NCBI RefSeq assembly: GCF_000764305.2
Contig: NW_025943953.1
Span: 1 to 64,000, forward strand
From: Hyalella azteca
Taxonomy: Eukaryota > Arthropoda > Malacostraca > Amphipoda > Hyalellidae
Length of the DNA: 64,000 bases
Reading direction: 5' to 3'
Shown: positions 47,641 to 58,315 of the stretch, one piece after another
How positions within the stretch are numbered: position 1 is the stretch's first letter
Layout of the letters: each line of letters opens with the position of its first letter
Position numbers and translations under genes: made by a program
The notes under the pieces: model-generated
Told to the model about the DNA's origin: nothing
Database searches by the model: none
What the model saw: the letters and a program-made list of their open reading frames with translations, nothing else

Positions 47641-48213
47641 CTTGTGTTCTCAGTCGGATCAAGGGATAAATCTATAGGCTTGGCGCTTGTAGAATTCAAA
47701 ATCACCTCATTTCAAAATACTGAATATGCTATGAAACTGTCCATGGATGACATAACTTATTAGTTAACGAAATAATCGTCACCAGCCGACGCAATTAAAG
47801 ATTTAGTGAGATCTGGCCGGAGCGAGAGCTAGCTCGAAAAGAATAGATGTCAATCAGCACGTCAGCTATACTTTTTGTGAACATTAATTTGTCTGTTATT
47901 AATTTCCTGATTCAGAGAGATTATTGTAAATTTTTTTACAGCCATGCAGTTACATCATTTGATGAATTGGTAATAGAGAATTAGTTTGATTGAGTGAAAT
48001 GAGTTTAACACAAAGGAATGGAAGGTTCGCTAACAGGGCCGGTAAATTAAGAGTGTCCTGAAATATTTGAGAATATTTTCGTTTACCAAGAAACCTTAAT
48101 CACACACGAAATATTCCTAGTGAATAAATTACAATCTGCAATAAAGGTCACAATAACGTTTCAAATCAGTATATTGGTTTTCATGATTGTTGTTAGATGC
48201 ACTTTAGGAGGAC

Positions 48214-48247
48214 TATAAATTCGATCACATGTGTTTAAGATTTCATA
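48214..48247 (+). promoter_or_regulatory. Candidate core promoter of IR copy B
   Basis: TATAAA at 48,214 and TCATA with its A at 48,245, 31 nt apart, mirror the pair upstream of copy A. The shared words ATAAATTCGATC and GAGTTTAGT flank both. Confidence 0.5.
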
Positions 48248-48719
48248 GTCTAAATAGCGCTTGCTTAGAGTTTAGTTCTTCTTAGGTGGGTACGATTTCT
48301 ACTTATAATTATAACTCAATACTTTTTCAAACTTTTTTATAACACTTTATAACTCAGGCTGAATAATGCTGATGAAATAAACATCCGTAATTCTATTTAA
48401 TAGTCAAATACACATTTCGGATTTACGATTAATTCAATTAATACTTCTTCTGTTTAATAAGGAAAACAATATACAGCCATAGAGTAATAAAAAATAAATT
48501 ATCATTTAATATTAATTAAAATTAATCGTGGTTAGATAATTTTCTGTGTACATATTCATCATTATTATTCCTGACTGCTTTTACATATTTTTTTCTAATT
48601 ATTTGAGAGATTTTACTGTCAAGCTTACTTGTCAATGTCATCAATATGGTAGCATATTTACTCGCACTTGAACCATTTTTGAATTTGTATCACTTGTTTG
48701 CTAAAATCGCAAATTAACT

Positions 48720-48815
48720 TAGAATTCGACAGCAAAGAAAAGTCCACAAAAATTCATATCTTTATAGAAAACGTTTCGGAGACCAGCTCCATCGTCAGTT
48801 CGTAGAATCAGTAGA
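48720..48815 (-). repeat. Hammerhead-like core, second copy
   Basis: Reverse complement of the motif at 2,815-2,880: CTGACGA (48,798-48,792), stem GGAG/CTCC, GAAA (48,777-48,774), then CGTTTTCTATAAAGAT. The match extends to TTTTTGTGGA and TTTCTTTGCTG, so it is a dispersed element fragment. It lies within 200 bp upstream of IR copy B. Confidence 0.6.
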
Positions 48816-48992
48816 ACGTGGTAAAGGGAACAGTGAAAATTTCTTTGAACCATTATGTGCGATATTTAGGATACTGGTATTGGTAACGTCACGTGCAATG
48901 TATAATGCATAAAAATTATTTAAGATACTGCATAAAAAGTGTATAATTGTTTATTTTGTTAGCAGGGTTGCCACCTAAGAAGAAAACTCGTA

Positions 48993-51900
48993 ATGGCGGC
49001 TTGCTACAGAGTCATCTTTATGAACGTGAGTGATGATGTTTCCTCGCATTAAAATTATGTTCCAGGCGTGACTAATTAATAGCATAAAATAACTATTTTT
49101 CTGCATATTGACAAGGAGAAAATTGAACCGAACTAGTCGATCAATTCATAGATTGAAGTTTCCTCAAGATTCGGTTATGATTGTTGAAATAAACCTAATC
49201 CTAGAATTTCATATATATTCCATAAAATTTCCCTCCTGCAAGACAGCTCATTCATTTACAATATTGTTGAATAACTTTTTTAATTACTAAGCATCATTCG
49301 AAATTACCCAATTCATACATATATCCATCTCTGGATATGAGAACAAAATGTATAGCCTTGTACAAAACTGTGCCCAATACCCACCATATCATATAAAAAA
49401 TAATAATTTACGATGGTGTAATAATAACATACGATCGTATGAAACAATAAAATATTATAAAAAAATCTTATTTCTGGTACTTTTATCTAAATTCTTTTTT
49501 TATCTCATACGAATGTTCCAGTATCCCGTGTTCAACGTCGCGATCCCGGGCAACCCGCCTAAACTGGGCGGTGCCTTCGTCGACGTTTTCCGAATAATAG
49601 TCAAGGAGCTCGACTTATGGTAAGCAAATTAAGTTAAAAAAATTAAATCCCAATTTATTGACCTAAAAATATTGAGAAATACGAAAATCTGTATAAGTGA
49701 ATCTGATGGTCAAATTACTCAAACCAATCTCACGTTTTTTTACAGTTGTCGTCACATGATTCTCACTTTATGTAATCGAATTTTAGAAAATTGCTCGAAA
49801 ATGCACGACATCTCACCATAAATCATAGAAAATCCATGCTAGGTGGACAGCGGTCTGGTCATTTATTAACTGTTAAGGAACTATTTGTCCGCAATGCACC
49901 CCTCAGGGGAGACTTCTGACGTGTGTCTGCATGTGCGCGTCAAAAGTCCTATGGGATTTCGCGCTCCTAGGGGGATTGTTCCTGAGCGGGCACCGCTGAG
50001 CTCGCGGTGTCTGACTGCAGGTCTCAGTTGTGGGGTTAAGTTATTATGTAGGTAGGATTCCTTAAGTTTCCCTTCTCTGTCTCTCTCGTGCGGGCGGCCG
50101 ACGTCCCGTGTAAGCGACCTGTTGTTGTTCGAGTGTCTTAGTTTCTGTTGCTTCTCACCTGTCCCTCCTCGTCACTTCGTCTCTTTGAGATGCTAACGCT
50201 GCTTCTCTCGAGCCAGCTTCAGCGGGCTGGACATCTGAGACCTTCCGCCCCTTGTGGGTGATGAATAATTGAGACCTTCCACCTCTATGGCTGTCTCTTA
50301 TACACATCTAGATGTGTATAAGAGACAGGNCTTAATTGATGAAACTTGGTACACGTATTCATTAGGACATAACGGTAATGTTAAGCTCGTGAAATTTTTT
50401 GAATTTTGCCTTCATTTGTTTTTGTCATAGCTATACGGCAATGCGTGCTTAAATTCGCAGTAATCAAGAAATTTCTTCCAAAACTACTGAATAGATTTGA
50501 ACGAAACTTAGTATTTAAATACCTAACCTCAGCAACGGTGATGTTTAGCTCACTACAATTTTTTCGCTTTGCCTTCGTTTGCGAGTTATACGGCTATAAG
50601 TATACGGATATACGTAAACGGCTCTTGGTTAAACCGGCCGGTAGAAAAGCCGGCCGTTCATCCTATATCTGTATAACTCGCGAACGAAAGCAAAATAGAA
50701 AAATTGTCGCGAGCTAAACATACCCGTTGAGAGGTTAGGTATTTGTATACAAAGTTTCGTTGAAATCTGTTCAGTGGTTTAGAAGAAATTTCTTGATCGC
50801 CGCAAATTTAAGCGATGAATTATCCGGCGATACGGGCCGAATATAAAAATCAAGAATGACGGTGAAATGAGAAAAAAAAAATTTAAAAAAGCTAAAAAAT
50901 CACCGTTTGGTAGTTAGGAATGTATATTCAAAATTTCGTTCGAATCTGTTCAGTAGTTTAGAAGAAATTCTTTGATCACTTTGAATTTCGGTTTTTATCG
51001 CAAAATAACTCACGAATGAAGGTGAAATTTAAAAATTTTTTACTAGCTAAAAATCACCGTTAGGTTCTGATAAATACTTGTTCCAAGTTTCATTGAGCTG
51101 CGTTCATTAGTTTGGGAGGTATTACTTGATAATTGAATTTGGAGATTGGTCGTGAGACCGGCCACGAGTCCGACCGTAAATTTGTCCGAGACGTCCTAGG
51201 TTTCTAGCGCTGAAACAGTTCAAACAGCTTAAAAACATATTGGTTCACTAAATGGGGTTCTATTTGTGAGATACACATTTGTGTTTAACCTTTATCTTTT
51301 AAAATTGCCGCGTACTAAATTTCAAGAAAGAGGCGTATATTTTTACATATATGTATGTGTCTATGGGGGGCGCTAGAAATTCACTACGGAGCCAAAGGGG
51401 GCGTCAGCCTGCAAAAGTTTGGGAACCACTGCGATAGAGAGATGCCAGTAAAGCAAGTAGAGTTTTTTCTAAGTTCGAGTGAGGTTGGAGTAATGCTCCG
51501 TGCCATTAATAAGTATTATATTAAAATTACATTCGATAACTAATTATGACATGAGAAGCGAGTGATGGTACATGCTTTTATGATTCATGAGTTACATTTT
51601 TACTATAAACAATATAATTTTCAATTACTCAATTCATTGGCTCTATCAGACAGCTGCTCTCGGGACCCTTCTGAATAAAGTCTACAAAAAACTGGCTGGC
51701 AGTGAAAATAGACCAGACGTGATCGTTTCTCGCGTGATCGCCGGTGACTACGCTTACTTGGGACCACGAATCGGCCTGCTTGGATCGATGACATCACATT
51801 TTTCTAAGGTTCGAATACTGAGTTTCAGTATTTCATATAATTATATATTGCTCGTCCATCTTTAAACATATAGTTTTACTCATTGCACGATAGTAAAAAA

Positions 51901-54900
51901 CTGCATGATCTTCGTTGGACTGTAACCACGTCTCCGTATAAATTATTTAATTTCAATAATTCGTAAATTATGTAATCCAACTCATAAGTGGCTCCACCAA
52001 CGAGTGACTTCTCAGACAAATTTACGGCCGTACTTGCGGCCGGTCTCGCGGCCGGACTCTGTACCTGGAATATCTCCCAAAGTACTGAACGTAGCTCGAT
52101 GAAACTTGGTACACATATTCATTATGGCCTAACGGTGATGTCAAGCTCGTGACAATTTTTTAAATATCGCCTTCATTCGTGAGTTATATGACGAAACGTG
52201 CCGAAATTTGCAGTGTACCAGAGATTTCTTCTAAAATACTGAACAGATTTCAACGAGTGACAGTTTTCTTAAATTACTTGCTGAGCACTTGTTACTGTTT
52301 GAAGGAACATTAAAGCTTATACACGGGGTCAGTATTAGCTGCGAGCATTTGCTGCAAGTTTTCGCTCTCCAAATTAAATATATTACCATCATTCTTTTCA
52401 CAGACTGGGAAATGCGGGCTCCAACTAGGAACTGAGTCAGCCTTTAGCATTACCATGTCCTTCGTATTCGGAAAGAAGTTTCCACTGAAGACTCAGTTCG
52501 ACAAATTGTGAGAAACTAAAATGAACGTAGCAACTAATTATTTTTCTTTGCACATGTTTATTGCGGTTCAATCTAATGCAGGGTGATTCACGGAAACTAA
52601 ATACCTGCTGATTTGAAAGCTCAATAAAAAAATAACTAGTAAACATATCAGTATGATATGAATTTTATTGAAGACATCACCTGAATTCTTGTATCACTTA
52701 GTTTTAAAGATGATATCGGACAAATGACGGCCCTATTGTCAATGCATTCAGTCAGTGGATTTTCGAAGTCAAGTTCAACTTGCTGAAGCATATTGACTGG
52801 TATGTTGGCGATGGTGGGTAGGTATGTTGGCCAAATGAGGTATAGGATCCTGGAGTTGGGACAGTCAATGTAAACAATCGATTTAAGATAACCCCATAAA
52901 AATTACACGGAGCCAAATCCGAGGATCGGACCGGCCAAAGAAGGTCGATGAGATGAGACGCGATGCAAAATGTTGTCTCATAAGATTCATTGAATATCGC
53001 GCTGTGTTGGCCGTGACTCAATCCTCTTGTTTTCAAGTTATATGGCAGTCCGCTGACCTCTAGACCCTCATGCATTCACACTTCCACTTGCCCTCAATGT
53101 ATTCACCCACGCAACAATCGATTTCCGATCAGGAACATGACCTGAATGACGAATTTGGAACCACATACGGAATGTTCGTTGAGTAGCGATCATGGAACGG
53201 CTATTAGAAAAGTACGCCTCGACAGCAAATNACTGTGGAATAGCTGTCTCTTATACACATCTAGATGTGTATAAGAGACAACCACTAAACTAACTAACTG
53301 TCCGCAATGCAACGCGACTAAATGGATATCAGGTCTTCCCGTTGTGTTAATTTGAAGTGTGAGGGACTGAGTTTATGAAAAATGCAACATAATATCAGTT
53401 TAAATTAATTCCGTGCCTCCTCTTTATCGCATCACGATGACATTATGAAGCATTGAATAGAACCATTATTTTTGACGTTTCATGATTGTTTTGCACCACA
53501 ATAACGTCACATTATCATAATTAAACATTTAACAGGGCACCACTATTAAAATTTCGTTGTGTTTCTTCAACAAAATAATGTCACGATAACATCGCAAAGA
53601 ATTACATATACAGAGCACTGCCTGTGGTCTTTCGAAATTTCTAAGCAACACAAAAACATCACGGTTGCATCATAAAACATTTATTAAAGCACTAATTTCA
53701 ACGTTACGTTACGTTGAAATTAAAGCACCAAAATTTCGCGTTCTCCGAGTACGTCTTCATGGACTATACGAGCATCGCCTACAAGGAACCTGTCGTTGAG
53801 CCGAACATGGCTGGATTCTTGTTGCCCTTTACGCTGAAGGCAAGGAATACACTTGTGCAAATGAAAATAATGGAAGAAAATACATTACATGTGTTTAGAG
53901 TGTCAACTTATTTATAGAACAAATGACTGTCCTATCGAATCTACCTCCACTGAACAGATCATGATTTTTAAATTGGAGAATGTGCTCATAATGATTGAAT
54001 TATGCTTGTTGATGCTCAATTAAGCCATCCAGAGGGCTAAAGTAGATGTAGGTATGGCAAACATAAGCTGTAACGCATGCCTATGAATTTTATAATGTTA
54101 GTTTCAAAGTTGCCCAGTAGAGCCTTTTTATTTATGTCAACTGTTGTTTATCAAGTAGGCCAATAAAATATGCCAAACTCTGAGACTCCATTTAAACTCA
54201 AATTTTGTTATAGACAGATGTCCGGTGAGATTTTAATTTTTAATTTCATCGAAACCCGCTATTCTCGCAAGTCACTGTCCATTTAGTGGTGGAATTTTTT
54301 TTCTTTTTTTCGATGATTCATCTAATCTTGAATTGTCGAAGGTGTGGATTTTGGTGGCCGTTACGTTAGCGCTGGTCGTGATCGCACTTCGTTGGACTCC
54401 GGACTTTGGAAGGTAATAACAGCTCTAGGTCAAATTTATAAAAAATTTTAGTGATTTCAAACAAAGCTTGGAATAACACAACTAAAGTAAAAATAATAAT
54501 CAGTTACTGCCTACATTGAAAAATGGTATACATTTAGTGATGAACACGTTAGTTGCAAAAAATATTTTTTTGGGGGGGGAACATTATACAGAACAGGGGG
54601 GGAAATATACAGAACATTATTATATACATTATTTTGTTTACCAAATAAGATGTTATTATGATCCAATTAACATAGCTTGGTTTCACAAATAAATGTATCT
54701 CATTTGTGGGATTTTTAAATATAACATTAAGTCTGAAGGCATGCACATATTATTGAAAGTTTGCAATGTGTGATGCTTCCGACAGGACTGATGTTGGCGG
54801 TGCCATCGAGAAGGTGCATCGGCCGGTCAGTGCACTGAGGACGATCGGGTTGCTTCTTGGCCAAGGTAAGAAGTCTAATAATTATATAATTAGCAAAATT

Positions 54901-57684
54901 AATAAAGAAAAATAGTTAAAATGAGTTTTTATAATAATAAATGATTATTTTAATGATTTTTTCCGTATGGGAACGATTGGTAATGAAGATCGAGATTCGA
55001 TCTGAGTTTCGGCCAAAATATGTGTCCTGTTGAAGCCTTATTAACATGACCCAATAAATTTGATATTGAAATGCCATCAATTTTATTTGTGTCTTGAAAT
55101 TATAGAATTAGTGAAGAAGCAGTGCACTCTACGTTGACAACGGCTAACGATGATGGTCTAGTGTTTTGCTTAAGCAGCGTCTAGCGTTGTGCAAATGCAT
55201 AATTATGGTACCATTGCAAATCCAAGTATTTAAAAGCAAAATACGAATAAATGAATAAAAGAAAATGTCAAAAAATTCATTATAATTGTGATTTATGATT
55301 GACATTTTCTTTGCTTCTAGATTCTTGGTTATTTGTGAACTAAGCCAACTAATGTTATATCGCTACCAACTTGCAAAAACTTTTAGTATTCATAAACATA
55401 TTTAAAGAAAGGCTGTTGCGTTTAATTCTACACTGATTTTGCGCTACCGCCAACTCAATCGACAGGAGATCCAGCAATGCGAAGTCAGTCATTATCGATG
55501 AGACTCATGCTCGCAACTTGGCTCCTAACCTCGCTGGTCATCAGCTTCTGCTACAGAAGCAACCTCGTTGCTCTGCTCAGCGCACCGAAGGTCAAAATCC
55601 CGTTTGATAACATGGAAGAACTGGCAAATCAAGATGAATTCCCCATCATGACTCACGCGGCATCTTTCATTGCACTCGCTCTCCAGGTATGCAAGTTTAG
55701 TGAAATATTCGATAAGGATATTTTACAACAAGTTGAGTTGTCTACCAAGTTTAATGAAATGTGAGGGAATTGAAGTTGGGAGCCATGAAAAATTAAGACA
55801 TAAATGAACTTATGTCTTAATTAATGTCTTATGTCATAAGTGTTAATAAATTAATGTGTGTTGCGTAACATGTAATGGAGAAGTATACTACTTAAACTGA
55901 ACAAACTACTATAATATTATACTTTTGCTCTACCAGACAGCTGCTCCAGGGACCCTCATGAATAAACTCTACAAAAAACTGGCAGGCTACGAAAATAGAC
56001 CCGACGTCGTCGTATCTCAAGTGATCGCCGGAGACTACGCATTTTTGGGACCGCGAACTGCATTTCTCGGGACTATGGCTTCACATTTTTCTCGAGTGCG
56101 GATAGTTTATTTCTCGCATAGTAACTAACAAATTATTACCAGACGTATTATTTACTCGTGCCATAAAATGAGTTATGAAAATTAGATGCATTTTCCGTAG
56201 CATCGTAACCCTATATTCAAACCTCTCTTCCTAGATCGTAGATAGTGATAATTATGATCAAAACGGAAGAAAATGTATGTGTCTGAATTCCTAACTCAAA
56301 CGAACAAATAGGTAGCTCCTTCGTAGTGTGAAACATTCTATTTAGGTATGAAAACAAAGTTCTTCTCAAATTCTGTTGAATCAAATTGAATTAGGAGCAC
56401 TCGTTACTATTTGAAGGAATCTGCACTTTACAGACGGGGACGTGTGGGCTCCAGCTTGGAACAGAGGCGGCGCTCGGCACTACTATGTCCTACGTCTTCG
56501 GGAAGAAATTCCCACACAAGGCTCAGTTCGACAAATTGTATGAAACAAAAATTACTTAGTAAAGCGTTATTTACTCATACAAGATGAGTAATTCAGCCTG
56601 ATGTGAATAAATGATACATTTATTTTATTCTATGCATTTATCGCTCTGCTAATTCATCGATACGAACGATACGCCAAGAACTGAAATGATGAAAAGTTAA
56701 AGTCGAACTGTGTTTTAAAAAACAGGTTCAACTACTTGGTGGATAAAAGTACCAGATGCTATTTTAAATCGAATAATATTTTCTTTTTTCTAAGGATTGT
56801 TCGACTACGGGAATCCGGCATTTCTGAGAAATTGTTGCAAGACGCCATGACTCGCAACGTGACGGTCTGCGAGAAGCCTGGTGCTAGAGTCATGAGTGAG
56901 ACCAAGCTGAGGGCTCTGGAGATGAAAGACTTCTTTGCTGTCTTCGCTATTTTCCTCGGAGGTAAGTTCGATCAAATACAAAGTCCAAGCACACCGATTA
57001 ATTAATCTTTTGAATAGAACTACTATAATAATTAATTTTTGACTACTGGTACTATTTTACTAATAATGTAATAACTACAATTTTTTATCATTACTTCAAA
57101 ATTGCTATTTAGTCGCGAGAGATAAAGAAGCGAGAAATTACTTAAGGGAAGTCTATTGAAATGAGTAGCGCTTGTTTAAGTTCACATAAATGAGTGAATA
57201 AACAAAACTTTCGTGCTAATACGCCAACATTTTAATATTAAATGCCCAAATTGACAACTACCCACGCTAACGCTCACGCACGCAGGGCGGATTAGTCGTG
57301 ATACGAAGCACTAGTTACGCTGCATGATGACTAAACTGAATATTTCTCGACAGAAGTACCAGAACACAATTGTCAAAAACTGTTCCCATCCGAGTTTCTC
57401 TTTAAAAAATTGAAATTTCAGCTAAATACGCATTTTGTGCTGTTAAATGCATTTATGATACTGATTCATACGTTATGTTGTCTGTAGTTCAAAACACGAT
57501 GGTGCCGCTGAGTTGCACGTTTAGGTTGTATCGTATTCGTAGACCGTAGTCAGTGCGAGTAACTTCTCTTCAAAGAAAATTTCTTTCAGGCATGATTGCG
57601 TCTGCCATAATCTTCGTTATGGAAGTGATTCTACATTCTGCTACACGAAATACAACTGGCACGAGACCTGATGGTTCATGGTAG
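48993..57684 (+). CDS. Ionotropic receptor (IR) copy B, ligand-binding exon missing
   Basis: Paralogue of copy A. Exons: 48,993-49,025; 49,522-49,619; 53,730-53,839 (truncated; GC donor); 54,342-54,412; 54,786-54,865; 55,466-55,686; 55,937-56,095; 56,434-56,537; 56,795-56,961; 57,590-57,684. It has M1 (KVWILVAVTLALVVIAL), the pore region (RTIGLLLGQGDPAM), M3 (RLMLATWLLTSLVISFCYRS with NLVALL) and M4 (FFAVFAIFLGGMIASAIIF). M3 ends SFCYRSNLVALL where glutamate receptors have SYTANLAAF, which is typical of IRs. Phases agree from 54,342 to the stop. The exon matching 41,936-42,026 is missing, and the next exon starts abruptly at AAAATTTCGCG without an acceptor. Bases 50,291-53,280 inside the gene are probably foreign to it. 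The true gene may well be intact in the animal. Confidence 0.82.
49899..50290 (+). mobile_element. Short retroposon, long copy, cut by an adapter
   Basis: Starts CCCCTCAGGGGAGACTTCTG after the target duplication TGTCCGCAATGCA (49,886-49,898) and runs to CACCTCTATGG, where sequencing adapter begins. Its missing 3' tail (CACTAAACTAACTAAC) and second target duplication are found at 53,283-53,311, beyond the misplaced contig. Confidence 0.8.
50291..50328. other. Nextera mate-pair junction adapter (artefact)
   Basis: The 19-base Tn5 mosaic end CTGTCTCTTATACACATCT is followed at once by its reverse complement, a perfect 38-bp palindrome identical to the mate-pair circularisation adapter. It is followed by G and an N at 50,330. 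It is not genomic. Confidence 0.98.
51360..51431 (-). mobile_element. hAT-type element terminus
   Basis: In reverse the sequence reads CAGTGGTTCCCAAACTTTTG, then CAGGCTGACGCCCCC, the usual start of hAT-superfamily elements. It abuts the point (51,432) where similarity to 42,986 begins, so it marks an insertion boundary specific to this copy. Confidence 0.6.
51650..52507 (+). pseudogene. Duplicate IR exons in misplaced contig
   Basis: Exons 51,650-51,808 and 52,404-52,507 encode the same residues as copy A exons 43,204-43,362 and 43,710-43,813, apart from silent or single changes. They are out of order for copy B, which has its own versions at 55,937 and 56,434. They are best read as a second allele of copy A. 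Confidence 0.8.
52009..52251. mobile_element. 243-bp insertion with 10-bp TSD
   Basis: AACGAGTGAC occurs at 51,999-52,008 and 52,252-52,261 but once at the matching site in copy A (about 43,557). The insert starts TTCTCAGACAAATTTACGG and shares GATGAAACTTGGTACAC with 50,340-50,360, so it belongs to the same repeat family as the left part of the contig. Confidence 0.75.
52579..53230 (-). mobile_element. DDE/DUF4817 element, allelic copy truncated by gap
   Basis: Same element as 43,885-44,702, beginning CAGGGTGATTCACGGAAACT and cut at the N at 53,231. A few substitutions and small deletions separate the copies. Confidence 0.75.
53244..53280. other. Nextera mate-pair junction adapter, second copy (artefact)
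   Basis: 37 of the 38 bases of the same palindromic adapter as 50,291-50,328; only the final G is lacking. It is preceded by 12 bases and the N at 53,231, and followed directly by the retroposon tail ACCACTAAACTAACTAAC. Confidence 0.97.
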
Positions 57685-58286
57685 AATATTAGGACATTTG
57701 CATGGAAGACTCCAGAATTGAATCCCCAAACAAAACCGACCTAGAACTATCAAGTTGACTTTAACGCAAGGTACTATACATGGAGCAAAGCAGACTGACT
57801 CTCAAGATCCTTGATATTTACAGCACTGACTTCTCATTGGACTGGTGCGAAAGTTTTACATGAAATTCTACTAAATTCATTATTAGACCTAGAAAAAATG
57901 ATTGCTATTCCGAACTAAATTCCGCAATTGAACGAATCCTGGGCGCGTTCCCAAAGCTCTTAAAACGATGTCTGTTTTACATTGTGAATGTATTTTCCAG
58001 CTGTCATAAAAGCTCGGGCGTTATATTGTAATTACAGGCTCTGCAGACTCGCGCTTCTTTAACCCAATTATGCACTAATTATAGCGCTGAAATGCGAAGA
58101 GGCATGATGCCACGTTGAAAGTGGTTAAGGTTTGTAACCGACATATAGGATAACCGAAATCAAGAGAAATAATTTATGGAAGACCATTTGAAAAAGTAAT
58201 TTGAACTAATGAAGGACACCTATTTCATACCTTGCGGCTTAGAGGATTGGAAAAGGCAACAGTGAAAAACAGTTTTTGAGAGCGAC

Positions 58287-58292
58287 TTTATT
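58287..58292 (-). terminator. RPLP0 poly(A) signal
   Basis: AATAAA on the minus strand, 24 nt past the TAG stop, consistent with the short 3' UTRs of ribosomal-protein genes. Confidence 0.65.
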
Positions 58293-58315
58293 GATCAACG
58301 CCATGTTTTGGGCGT

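Larger units (their letters stand above)
50331..53230. other. Gap-bounded contig, probable misplaced alternative haplotype
   Basis: It lies between single N positions (50,330 and 53,231), each next to adapter sequence. Bases 51,432-53,230 repeat 42,986-44,544 almost exactly apart from a 243-bp insertion, including two IR exons and the start of the DDE element. The left 1.1 kb is foldback repeat: arms near 50,520-50,590 and 50,670-50,740 around CCGGCCGGTAGAAAAGCCGG. Confidence 0.85.

Noticed and set aside
50291..50328. Perfect 38-bp palindrome that could be read as a transposon end or regulatory site
   Set aside because: It is the Tn5 mosaic-end pair of a mate-pair library, a sequencing artefact.
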